Assembly (NCBI GenBank): GCA_963819855.1
Contig: CAWFYC010000031.1
Location: forward strand, 1 to 64,000
Source of the DNA: JAMXLO01 sp963819855
GTDB taxonomy: Bacteria > Pseudomonadota > Alphaproteobacteria > Acetobacterales > Acetobacteraceae
Length of the DNA: 64,000 bases
Direction: 5' to 3'
Both the position numbers and the translations under genes were made by a program. Position 1 is the first letter of the stretch; each line of letters opens with the position of its first letter. Under the pieces are notes generated by a model. That model saw nothing but the letters and a program-made list of their open reading frames with translations, had not been told where the DNA came from and searched no databases. Positions 25,279 to 33,488 of the stretch are shown piece by piece.

Positions 25279-26715
25279 TCAGGCTGCGGTCGCGCCGATC
25301 TTGCGGCTCATGATCACGTCCAGATTGTCGATGACCTTGAGTATCCCCTTCTGTTTCGGGCTGGGATTGAGAGCGGTCTGGATCTGGGCGCGGAGCTGTA
25401 TCGATTCCGCGACGCGGTCGCGGAGATACGCGATCTGGGCGGCGGTGTCCGTCGGCAACGCCTGCTCCGGCAGTTCGAACGGTAGACCCGCTAACGCCGC
25501 GCCCGCTTCGGCGGTGAGCGGCATCTGCCGCAGTTCCTCGGACAGGGGCTTTATGTTGGCCAGCATCTCGCGGAACGCCCAGCCGAGAACATCGGTCCTG
25601 GTCGCCTGGATCGAGGCAAGCGTGCCGGTCGATCCGGCCGACAGCGACAGCGCGATGTCGCTGAGCAGCATCTGATAGCGCGCATTGCCGAGTTTCGCCC
25701 ACACCAGCGTCGTGGGGTGCGATATCGTCGCGCTGCCGCCGAGGCCGGTGCGCGGATCGTCGGCCTGGTTGCGCATGAAGGCCGGTGCACCTGGTTGCTG
25801 GCTGACCGCGCGAAGTTCGCGAAAGATGCGCAGGCACTTGTCGAAATGCGTCACGCCGCCGTCGCCGATCGGCCCTTCGCCCTGGATGCCCAGGGCGTGG
25901 ATCGCCACGCGGGCGGACGCCTTGTCCTTGATCGGCAGGACATAGATCGCGGTGTCCGGCGGTTCATCGTCGCCCTGGCCACGCCATTCCGCAGAGGTCG
26001 CCTGGCGATCCTGATTGAAGCCGAGTTTGGCGGGATCGACGTGCCAGTCGGGCCAGTGCGGGAACGGGTTCTGCAAATCCGGCCAGGGATCCTGCGGGGC
26101 GTCGCCATCCTGGAACAGGTAGAACAGCCGCTCGTAGATCTGCCCCGCCCGCGGCAGTTGGCCGCCGGTGACCTTGGCCTCGCGCTGCGCGTCGGCCAGA
26201 TCGGACTGATCCGCTGCCGCCACATTGCGCGGCGCTTCCGCGCAGACGTAGCGCGCAATCGTTGCCAGACGCACCGGCTGAAGTCTGAACGGGAACGGAT
26301 ACAACGGCGAGGCGGTGGGGAAGTTCTCGCGATCGAGGTGCGGCGCGGATTCAAGGCCGAGCAGGAGGTTCTGGAGCGTGATCAGATGACCCATTTCCTG
26401 TTTCGCAAGCACCCGCATGACATCGTACCAGTCATCCGACTGGATGGCGTGGTCGAACCCGGGCAATTGAATGCTGACGCCGGGAAGCAGTGACCCCGCG
26501 GTGAACAGGTACTGAGGCACCAGCGCCCCCTCCACCTCCGCGGCAATGCGCAGCAGCGCGACCGCCTCCTCCTCGGCGCTGGCGGGCATCGGATCGAGCC
26601 GCGGCAGATCGGCGCTCGCCGCGGCGGTCGTCGCGCCGGGTGCAGGCGGCACGCCAACAAGAGGCCCGATCGACGCTTCACCCCAGATGATCCTGCGTGT
26701 GGCGCTCTGCTTCAT
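25279..26715 (-). CDS. Ferritin-like (iminophenylpyruvate dimer synthase-type) protein
   Basis: A 478-residue protein with an N-terminal ferritin-like four-helix domain: EEEAVALLRIAAEVEGALVP, then YDVMRVLAKQEMGHLITLQN, in which E-x-x-H spacing supplies diiron ligands (EVEGALVPQYL, EMGH). This is the VioB-type/iminophenylpyruvate-dimer-synthase ferritin-like domain. The C-terminal half (FDKCLRIFRELRAV, LSDIALSLSAGSTGTLASIQ) is helical and unassigned. It is the first gene of the operon with lodA-like (14-base gap) and lodB-like genes, so a role in quinone formation or in using the oxidase product is plausible. Confidence 0.8.
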   Translation of the reverse strand: MKQSATRRIIWGEASIGPLVGVPPAPGATTAAASADLPRLDPMPASAEEEAVALLRIAAEVEGALVPQYLFTAGSLLPGVSIQLPGFDHAIQSDDWYDVMRVLAKQEMGHLITLQNLLLGLESAPHLDRENFPTASPLYPFPFRLQPVRLATIARYVCAEAPRNVAAADQSDLADAQREAKVTGGQLPRAGQIYERLFYLFQDGDAPQDPWPDLQNPFPHWPDWHVDPAKLGFNQDRQATSAEWRGQGDDEPPDTAIYVLPIKDKASARVAIHALGIQGEGPIGDGGVTHFDKCLRIFRELRAVSQQPGAPAFMRNQADDPRTGLGGSATISHPTTLVWAKLGNARYQMLLSDIALSLSAGSTGTLASIQATRTDVLGWAFREMLANIKPLSEELRQMPLTAEAGAALAGLPFELPEQALPTDTAAQIAYLRDRVAESIQLRAQIQTALNPSPKQKGILKVIDNLDVIMSRKIGATAA

Positions 26716-26847
26716 GCCTCATCTCAAGCGCGCTCGGTCGTAAGGGGGATCGCCCCCGTGCCATGCTACCAGGATTGCGGGGCTGTCATCAGTGTCAAGA
26801 TTCTTGTGTTCGTTCGACCGGTTCCGGATAGCGCAAGGTGGCGGCGC

Positions 26848-27084
26848 ATGGCACAAGTCTTGGTACGAAATCTGGACGACCAGGTAGTGACCGCATTGCG
26901 CCGCAAGGCCAAATTACACGGGCACTCGCTCGAACATGAATTGCGCCTGGCGCTGACGGCGGCGGCTCGGCTTACGCCTGTCGAACGTGTCGCGCTGGCG
27001 CGGCGCATTCGCGGCCTCACCCCCGAAAACGTCAGGCAAAGCGACAGCGCCGAGCTGATCCGGCAGGATCGCGACACGCGGTGA
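26848..27084 (+). CDS. FitA-like ribbon-helix-helix antitoxin
   Basis: A 78-residue protein starting MAQVLVRNLDDQVVTALRRK then AKLHGHSLEHELRLAL, the FitA/Phd-like RHH antitoxin pattern (V-R-N-L-x-D-x-V-x-x-x-L-x-x-x-A-x-x-x-G-x-S-x-E). The start at 26848 is chosen because the upstream frame has no similarity. The stop overlaps the toxin's GTG start (GTGA), a classic vapBC/fitAB arrangement. Confidence 0.88.
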   Translation: MAQVLVRNLDDQVVTALRRKAKLHGHSLEHELRLALTAAARLTPVERVALARRIRGLTPENVRQSDSAELIRQDRDTR

Positions 27085-27509
27085 CGCTGGTCGTCGATGC
27101 CAGCGTCGCCTGCAAGTGGCTTATCCTGGAGTCGCGCAATGTCGCAGCCGAGGCATTGCTGGCGGGCGGGCGAACGCCGCTGGCGCCCGATCTTATCGTT
27201 CCGGAAGTGTGCAATGTCGCCTGGGCGAAGCTGCGCCGTGGCGAGATTGCCGCGGAACAGGCGACCGAGATGGTGCGAGGGTTGCCGGATCTGCTCGATG
27301 AACTGGTGCCCTCGGTCCGGCTGTCGGGCCGCGCACTCGAGATTGCCAGCGCTTTGGGTCACCCCGCCTACGACTGTTTCTACCTTGCCCTGGCAGAGCT
27401 GCACAGCACCCAGGTGGTAACGGACGACCGGCGATTGCTGACCCGTCTGGCGGCGACCCCATGGGAGCGCTTGGTTGCCCCGCTCGGCGACATCGCGACC
27501 GAAGGGTGA
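27081..27509 (+). CDS. PIN-domain ribonuclease toxin (VapC/FitB type)
   Basis: A 142-residue PIN domain: LVVDASVACKWL with the first acidic ligand, LIVPEVCNVAWAKLRRGEI, ALGHPAYDCFYLALAELHST with the central D-x-x-Y-x-A motif, and QVVTDDRRLLTRLAATPW with the distal Asp. VapC toxins cut tRNA or rRNA. It uses a GTG start overlapping the antitoxin stop. The product is neutralised by the RHH antitoxin encoded just upstream, which probably also represses the operon. Confidence 0.92.
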   Translation: MTLVVDASVACKWLILESRNVAAEALLAGGRTPLAPDLIVPEVCNVAWAKLRRGEIAAEQATEMVRGLPDLLDELVPSVRLSGRALEIASALGHPAYDCFYLALAELHSTQVVTDDRRLLTRLAATPWERLVAPLGDIATEG

Positions 27510-27573
27510 TCCCGCCGGCCGCCGCTCGCAAACAACTGGCCACGGCCGCGCCGCCTGTGACACTAATTCGGCC

Positions 27574-28353
27574 ATGGGACTGGTTCCGTCACCAACGGTG
27601 CTGAGCGTCGATGAAATGGGCCGCATCGCGCCGCCGATCTTCACTTCGGTCGGCCGCAACGCCACCAACGCGCCCGGCGATGTGTTCGTCATCCAGTCGC
27701 TGCTCAACGACCGGCTGCCCAAGCCGCACGCGCCGATCCCGGTCAACGGCGTGGCCGATGTCGGCACCACGCTGGCGATCGAAACCTACCAGGCCTCGAT
27801 CCTGCAGATGCTGCCGCCGTCCGGGCGCATCGATCCGGGCAGCCCCACCTACTACGCGCTCGCTGCCAGGCCACTGGTCGAGAATGTTCCCCTGCCTGCG
27901 TCGACCGGCCACTTCGGTGAGATCCCGCCCGACGTGGCCGACGCCGCCATCGCGTCGCACAAGAAATGGACGGTACCGGCCTCGGTCACCGTCGCGCAGT
28001 GGGCGGTGGAAAGCGCCTGGGGCGCCGCCATCCCGCCTGGCAGCAACAACCCGTTCGGCATCAAGGCGGTCGGCGACCAGCCCGCGGTGGAAAGCCCGAC
28101 CCGCGAGGTGATCAAGGGTGAGAACGTCACCATCAACGCCAAGTTTCGGGCGTTCGACTCGTTGACGCAGGCGTTCGACGAACACGGCCGCCTGCTGGCG
28201 ACCGCGCCGGTCTACAAGGACGCCATGAAGCAGGCCGACAATCCCGAGGCATTCGCCGACGCCTTGACGGGGGTGTATGCGACCGACCCGAACTACGGCT
28301 TCACGCTGAAATGGGTTATGCAGAACTACGGCTTGAGCCAGTACGACCGGTAG
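27574..28353 (+). CDS. Glucosaminidase-domain peptidoglycan hydrolase
   Basis: A 259-residue protein. Residues about 1-100 resemble a peptidoglycan-binding or T6SS-associated module (VFVIQSLLNDRLPKP, GVADVGTTLAIETYQASIL). Residues about 120-259 are a FlgJ/AcmA-type N-acetylglucosaminidase: HKKWTVPASVTVAQWAVESA with the catalytic Glu, GSNNPFGIKAVG and FRAFDSLTQAFDEHGRLL. There is no signal peptide. It lies 10 bases before the likely operator-free tssL start and is transcribed with tssLM, so a role as a T6SS-linked cell-wall enzyme or effector is inferred. Confidence 0.8.
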   Translation: MGLVPSPTVLSVDEMGRIAPPIFTSVGRNATNAPGDVFVIQSLLNDRLPKPHAPIPVNGVADVGTTLAIETYQASILQMLPPSGRIDPGSPTYYALAARPLVENVPLPASTGHFGEIPPDVADAAIASHKKWTVPASVTVAQWAVESAWGAAIPPGSNNPFGIKAVGDQPAVESPTREVIKGENVTINAKFRAFDSLTQAFDEHGRLLATAPVYKDAMKQADNPEAFADALTGVYATDPNYGFTLKWVMQNYGLSQYDR

Positions 28354-28384
28354 CGGCGGACAAATGCCCACGGAGCGAGGGCCA

Positions 28385-29746
28385 GTGAGCGACAACCCAT
28401 TCTCCGAACCGGCGGACAACGATCGGACGGTGATCCGCCCTACCCCAGGTGGTCGTCGACCAGTCGCGACCCCGCGCGCCCCGGCGCCTGCCCCTCCGCG
28501 CCCCGCCACACCGACGGCCAAGCCGGCGCCGTTGCCCGCGGTTGATCCCTCCGCGCCACCGGCGATCAGCGTCTCTCCGCTGACTGTCGCCGCCTCGCCA
28601 CTGCTGCAACTGCTCAACCGACTGCGCGGGATGCACCGCGCACCGGACATCAGGGCGCTGCGCGACCGCGCCGAACAGGGCCTGCGTGCGTTCGAGCGCC
28701 AGGCGCGCGACGCCGGGATCGCAATGGAGGTGCTGCGGCCGGCGCACTACGCGCTGTGCGTCAGCATCGACGACGTCGTGCTGAACACGCCCTGGGGCGC
28801 CGCCAGCGGCTGGGCGGACAAGACCTTGGTGGCGAGCCTCCATCCCGGCGCGCGCGGTACGGACCAGTTTTTCGAACAACTCAGGCAGATGCAGAAGACG
28901 CCGGGCAAGTTCCAGCCGGCAATCGAGCTGATGGTTCTCTGTCTGTCGCTCGGCTTCGTGGGCCGGTATCGACGGGCGGGCGGCGAAGCGGAGCTCGATC
29001 AGGTCCGCGCGGATGCGCATGCCGCGATCGCGGCGCAGCGTCAGGCGGCCGATCCGGAGCTGTCCCCGCGCTGGCGCGGTATTGCGGCACCGTACCGGCC
29101 GGGGCGGGGCGGGGTGCCGGTCTGGGTCGCACTGGCCGCTGCGGTCGCAGTGTGCGGCGGTCTGCTGTTCTGGTTCTCCACCAGCCTGAATGCGGCGTCC
29201 GACGCGTTGCAGGCCCAGGTCCTTGCTACGCCACCCACACGAATGCCGCAGGTGACACGGGCCGCCATCCTGGAGCCGTTGCCGCCGCCGGCTGCGCCCG
29301 AGCCGACCGTGCTCGACCGACTGAGTGCCAGCCTGCGGCCGGACATCGACCGAGGCGCGGTCAGCCTGCTGGGCACACCGGCGACGCCGGTCGTCAGAAT
29401 CGCCGACCACGCGATGTTTGGGCCGGGCAGCGCGGTAGTGCAGGCCACATCGGTGACGCTGCTGGAGCGGATTTCCCTGGCGCTGCGCAATGAAAGCGGC
29501 GCGCTGCGCGTGATCGACTACACCGACAACCAGCCGGTCCGCACCGTGCAGTTCCCCTCGAACTTCCAGCTCTCCGCCGCGCGCGCCAACGCCGTGCGGG
29601 CCATCGTTGCGCGCAATGTGGGCGATCCGGCGCGCGTGAGCGCGGAGGGGCGCGCCGATACGGACCCGATCGCGCCCAACACCACCGCCGAGGGCCGCGA
29701 ACAGAACCGGCGGATCGAGATCGTGCTGCACCGTGACGCAGGCTGA
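28385..29746 (+). CDS. tssL: TssL/DotU type VI secretion protein with OmpA-like domain
   Basis: A 453-residue inner-membrane protein of the T6SS TssJLM complex. MSDNPFSEPADNDRTVIRPT is the typical TssL N-terminus; a Pro/Ala-rich linker follows, then the DotU domain (LLNRLRGMHRAPDIRALRDR, HYALCVSIDDVVLNTPWG, LMVLCLSLGFVGRYR). A single hydrophobic helix (VPVWVALAAAVAVCGGLLFW) anchors it, and residues about 330-453 are an OmpA-like peptidoglycan-binding domain (LRVIDYTDNQPV, NFQLSAARANAVRAIV, TAEGREQNRRIEIVL). The GTG at 28385 is preferred over an ATG at 28364 because of the family N-terminus and GAGGG upstream. Confidence 0.9.
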   Translation: MSDNPFSEPADNDRTVIRPTPGGRRPVATPRAPAPAPPRPATPTAKPAPLPAVDPSAPPAISVSPLTVAASPLLQLLNRLRGMHRAPDIRALRDRAEQGLRAFERQARDAGIAMEVLRPAHYALCVSIDDVVLNTPWGAASGWADKTLVASLHPGARGTDQFFEQLRQMQKTPGKFQPAIELMVLCLSLGFVGRYRRAGGEAELDQVRADAHAAIAAQRQAADPELSPRWRGIAAPYRPGRGGVPVWVALAAAVAVCGGLLFWFSTSLNAASDALQAQVLATPPTRMPQVTRAAILEPLPPPAAPEPTVLDRLSASLRPDIDRGAVSLLGTPATPVVRIADHAMFGPGSAVVQATSVTLLERISLALRNESGALRVIDYTDNQPVRTVQFPSNFQLSAARANAVRAIVARNVGDPARVSAEGRADTDPIAPNTTAEGREQNRRIEIVLHRDAG

Positions 29747-29751
29747 TCGCC

Positions 29752-29795
29752 AAGGGGCTTTGCCCCCTGGTCCCCCAGCAAAGGCGGAGCCTTTG
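29752..29795. repeat. Double GC hairpin repeat between tssL and tssM
   Basis: Two hairpins in tandem: GGGGC-TTT-GCCCC and CAAAGGC-GGA-GCCTTTG (29779-29795). The word layout, AAGGGGC TTT GCCCCC TGG, resembles dispersed repeats frequent in Acetobacteraceae intergenic DNA. Being inside an operon, it could stabilise or attenuate the message between tssL and tssM. Confidence 0.45.
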
Positions 29796-29821
29796 CAATC
29801 CATCCGTTTAGGCCCGGTGCA

Positions 29822-32800
29822 GTGCCCCGATCCTACCGGTCTTACCCGATGATCCTCCGCTGGGGCATCAGCTTCATCGGCACCGCCTTGCTCGCGGGCC
29901 TGGCGTGGTTCTTCGCGCCACTGCTGCCGGCGTTCGAGGACTCGTTGCCGCGGCTCGCCATCATCGTTGTCCTGCTGCTGGCGTGGGGTGGGGCCAACGC
30001 GCTGCTCGATATCCGTCGCCGCCGTCGCGACGCGGCGCTGACACGCGGCATCGCGGCGAGTTCCCAGGAGGAGACCGAGGAAGCGCGGGCACTGCAGGCG
30101 CGGTTGACCGCCGCACTGGACCTGCTGAAAAAATCGCTGGGCAGCCGCAGCTATCTCTACGAGCAGCCGTGGTACGCCATCATCGGCCCACCCGGCGCAG
30201 GCAAGACTACGGCGCTGCTGAACGCCGGACTGCGCTTTCCGTTGGCGGAGCAGATGGGGCAGGGCGCCGTCGCCGGCATCGGCGGCACCCGCCTGTGCGA
30301 CTGGTGGTTCACCGAGGACGCGGTGCTGATCGACACCGCCGGGCGCTACACCACCCAGGACTCCGACGTGGTGGTCGATCGCGCCGGCTGGGACGCTTTC
30401 CTTGACTTGCTGAAGCAGACCAGGCCGAAGCAACCACTGAACGGCCTGCTGGTGGCGTTCCCGCTCAGCGACATCGCCCTGGCTCCGGCAGCCGAACGCG
30501 CCGCGCATGCGGCGGCGATCCGTGGCCGCATCACGGAGCTGCAGGCGCGGTTCGGCGTGCGTATGCCGGTCTATATGCTGTTCACCAAGGCGGACCTGGT
30601 CGCCGGCTTCACCGAGTTCTTCGACGACCTCGACCGCGAGCGGCGGGCGCAGGTATGGGGCACGACGTTCGACCTGGCGCGGCATGACGATGGTCCTGCC
30701 ACCGTGTTCGCCGGCGAGCTGCGCATCCTGGTGCAGCGGCTGAACGATCGGTTGTTCAACCGCCTCCAGGCCGAACGCAATCCGGAGCGGCGTGCGCGGA
30801 TTGCGATGTTCCCGGGTCAGGTCGCCAGCCTCGAACCGCTGCTGATGGAGTTCCTGCACGCGGCGTTCGACCGCACCCCAGACGATCCGGCGCCGCTGCT
30901 GCGCGGGGCGTACTTCACCTCGGGTACCCAGGAAGGCACGCCGTTCGATCGCCTCACCGGTGCCCTGGCTCGCGCGCTGGGCGTGGACCAGACCCGGACA
31001 CAGGCGCTGCAGCCGGCGCAGGGACGCAGCTATTTCCTGGAGCGGCTGCTGAAGCAGGTGATCTTCGGGGAGGCCCTGCTGGTCGCCCACAGTCCCGCCG
31101 CCACGCGCCGCCGCCTGGTGCTGCGAACTACCGGCTATGCCGCGGCCGCAATGCTGGTGGTGGCGACGGCTGCGGTGCTTTGGCAGGTGCGCAACTCCGG
31201 CCAGCGCGAGATCGACGCGTTGGCGACGGCGCTCGCCGGTTACCAACAGACCGCGCACAGCCTGCCTCTGGACCCGGTCGCCGATGACGATCTGGCGCGG
31301 CTTGCCCCGCTATTGGACCAGGCACGCACGCTGCCGCGCGGCGCCGATGAGCCATCATGGCTCCCGGCCGGCCTGTCGCAGCGCGACAAGCTCAATGCCT
31401 CGGCAAGCGCCGTGTATCGCCACGCTCTGCAATGGGCGCTGCTGCCGCGGCTGATGTGGCGGCTGGAGACGCAACTGCGCGGCAACCTCAACAATCCCGA
31501 CTTCCTCTACGAGGCGACGCGCGTCTATCTGATGCTCGGCAACGCCGGCGCGCTCGACGCCTCGCTGGTGCGCGAGTGGATGAAGCTGGACTGGCAGACG
31601 GCATATCCCGGTCTCGGCTTTGTCCCGCTGCGCGAGGCGCTGCTGCGGCACCTCGACGCACTGCTGGCCGAGCCGCTGCCGCAATTGCAGCTGGATGGCG
31701 AGCTGGTGCGTACCGCGCGCTTGCGGATCGCCACGGTGCCGCTGGCGCAACGCGTGTATTCGCGCATCCGCCCTTCCGCTGCGGCACAGCGCCTGCCCGA
31801 ATGGCGGCCAAGCGACGCACTGGGTCCGGCGGGCGTTCCGCTGTTCATGCGGGCGTCGGGCAAGCCGCTGACTGATGGCATCCCGGGCTTCTTCACTGTC
31901 GATGGCTTTCATAAGGTCCTGCTGCCTTCGCTCGCCGATGCCGTGAAAGCCGTGGTGTCGGAAAGCTGGGTACTCGGCAATCGCGTGGCGTTCGATCCGA
32001 ACGGACCGCAGATGCAGGTTCTGGCGCGCGACGTGGTCACGCTCTACGAGGCGGACTACGCACCGACCTGGGACCTGATGCTGGGCGACCTGAACGTGGT
32101 GCAGCTTCGCAGCCTGTCACAGGCGGCACAGGACCTCTACATCCTGGCATCGCCCGAGTCGCCGCTGCGCAAGCTGCTGGTGTCGATCAGCCAGCAATTG
32201 ACCTTGTCAGCACCGCCGGGCGGCACGCGGAAGGTTCCCGAGCCCGAGCCGTCTGCGAGCAGCACGCAGCTTCGCCTCGAGGCGGTGCTCGGATCGTCGC
32301 AGCCTGACGCCCAGGCGGCTTCGCTGCCGCCCGGCCACGAGATCGACGAACGCTACCAGGCGCTGCGCGACCTGGTCGCCCACGGACCGAATGCGCCGAT
32401 CGATGTGCTGCTGCGGGAGGTCGGTGACGCGCAGCAGCAGATCGCCAAACTGGCGGCGACTCTGCTGAGCACCGGGTCGGCGCCAACGGCGCCTGGCGGC
32501 ATTGACCCGCTGCTGACACTGAAGACCGACGCAGCGCGCCAGCCGCAGCCGGTTGGCCGCTGGCTCACCGAGATCGCGACCGGCGCCATCGCGCTGCGCA
32601 GCGGCGACCCTCGGCTGCAACTGGCGACGATCTTCAACCTGCCCGGCGGCCCGAACGAGCTGTGCCCGGCGGTGGTGAACGGCCACTACCCGTTCGCGCC
32701 GACTGCGACCGATGACGCACCGATCGCGGACTTCGCGCGACTGTTTGCGCCCGGCGGCGCGTTCGACGGCTTCGTCAACACACTGCTGCGACGTTATGTC

Positions 32801-33334
32801 GATACCTCGGCCAAGCCATGGCGGCTGATCTCGGCCGATGCCGCCGCGGCGCCGGTGACGGCCGCGGACCTCGCGCAGTTCCAGCGCGCCGCCACCATCC
32901 GGGACGCATTCTTCGCCGAGGGCGGGACGCGGCCGCGGTTCCGGATGGACATCACGCCGGTCAGCGCCGATGCGGCGACGCAGCGGGCGACGCTGGATCT
33001 GGATGGCACGATGATCGCGTATACGCGCGGCGTGCAGCGGTCGACGCAGGTGACGTGGCCGAGTTTTTCCCTGCAGCCTACGATGCGCCTGGTGTTCGAG
33101 CCGGCGCCTGCCGGACGCGCCGGCGCGGTGCAGGAGAGCGGGACGTGGGCACTGTTCCGGCTGTTCGGCCGCGGACGGATGCAGCCGCAGGCCGGGGCGA
33201 CCGATCGCTATGCGCTGACATTCCAGCTTGGCGAGCGGCAGGCCGTGTTCGACGTGCGGGTGCAGGGGTCAGCCAATCCGTTCGCGCCCGGGATGCTGCA
33301 GGACTTTCGCTGTCCGAGCGTACGGGCGAACTGA
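29822..33334 (+). CDS. tssM: TssM/IcmF type VI secretion protein
   Basis: A 1170-residue T6SS inner-membrane protein, the normal TssM size. Two N-terminal helices (WGISFIGTALLAGLAWFF and LPRLAIIVVLLLAWGG) are followed by a cytosolic domain with Walker A GPPGAGKT at residues 122-129 and LIDTAGRYTTQ as Walker B. A third helix lies near residue 435 (TTGYAAAAMLVVATAAVLWQ), then a large periplasmic IcmF-related region ending in the TssM C-terminal domain (MQPQAGATDRYALTFQLGER). The GTG at 29822 is used; an ATG at 29849 is possible. The remaining T6SS genes are not in the window. Confidence 0.93.
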   Translation: MPRSYRSYPMILRWGISFIGTALLAGLAWFFAPLLPAFEDSLPRLAIIVVLLLAWGGANALLDIRRRRRDAALTRGIAASSQEETEEARALQARLTAALDLLKKSLGSRSYLYEQPWYAIIGPPGAGKTTALLNAGLRFPLAEQMGQGAVAGIGGTRLCDWWFTEDAVLIDTAGRYTTQDSDVVVDRAGWDAFLDLLKQTRPKQPLNGLLVAFPLSDIALAPAAERAAHAAAIRGRITELQARFGVRMPVYMLFTKADLVAGFTEFFDDLDRERRAQVWGTTFDLARHDDGPATVFAGELRILVQRLNDRLFNRLQAERNPERRARIAMFPGQVASLEPLLMEFLHAAFDRTPDDPAPLLRGAYFTSGTQEGTPFDRLTGALARALGVDQTRTQALQPAQGRSYFLERLLKQVIFGEALLVAHSPAATRRRLVLRTTGYAAAAMLVVATAAVLWQVRNSGQREIDALATALAGYQQTAHSLPLDPVADDDLARLAPLLDQARTLPRGADEPSWLPAGLSQRDKLNASASAVYRHALQWALLPRLMWRLETQLRGNLNNPDFLYEATRVYLMLGNAGALDASLVREWMKLDWQTAYPGLGFVPLREALLRHLDALLAEPLPQLQLDGELVRTARLRIATVPLAQRVYSRIRPSAAAQRLPEWRPSDALGPAGVPLFMRASGKPLTDGIPGFFTVDGFHKVLLPSLADAVKAVVSESWVLGNRVAFDPNGPQMQVLARDVVTLYEADYAPTWDLMLGDLNVVQLRSLSQAAQDLYILASPESPLRKLLVSISQQLTLSAPPGGTRKVPEPEPSASSTQLRLEAVLGSSQPDAQAASLPPGHEIDERYQALRDLVAHGPNAPIDVLLREVGDAQQQIAKLAATLLSTGSAPTAPGGIDPLLTLKTDAARQPQPVGRWLTEIATGAIALRSGDPRLQLATIFNLPGGPNELCPAVVNGHYPFAPTATDDAPIADFARLFAPGGAFDGFVNTLLRRYVDTSAKPWRLISADAAAAPVTAADLAQFQRAATIRDAFFAEGGTRPRFRMDITPVSADAATQRATLDLDGTMIAYTRGVQRSTQVTWPSFSLQPTMRLVFEPAPAGRAGAVQESGTWALFRLFGRGRMQPQAGATDRYALTFQLGERQAVFDVRVQGSANPFAPGMLQDFRCPSVRAN

Positions 33335-33348
33335 GCGCTCGATCAGCT

Positions 33349-33428
33349 GATGGGTTTCGCTACGCTCTACCCATCCTACGAGTCGCCGCGCGCGGGTGTA
33401 GGATGGGTAGAGCGCAGCGAAACCCATC
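33349..33428. repeat. REP doublet (REPIN-like), copy 2
   Basis: Same paired-arm unit as at 3530, with an 18-base spacer and one arm difference (CTACG for CTGCG). It lies between the convergent 3' ends of tssM and the molybdopterin oxidoreductase gene, 14 bases after the tssM stop. Confidence 0.85.
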
Positions 33429-33488
33429 GGACTCGCCTCCCCCTCGACCTCGATGTCACGGCGAAAGGTGCTTGGCGGCGGCAAACGG

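Noticed and set aside
28316..31258. 980-codon minus-strand open frame antisense to tssL and the start of tssM
   Set aside because: Entirely overlaps two strongly supported T6SS genes and has no recognisable domain; GC bias leaves the opposite strand open.
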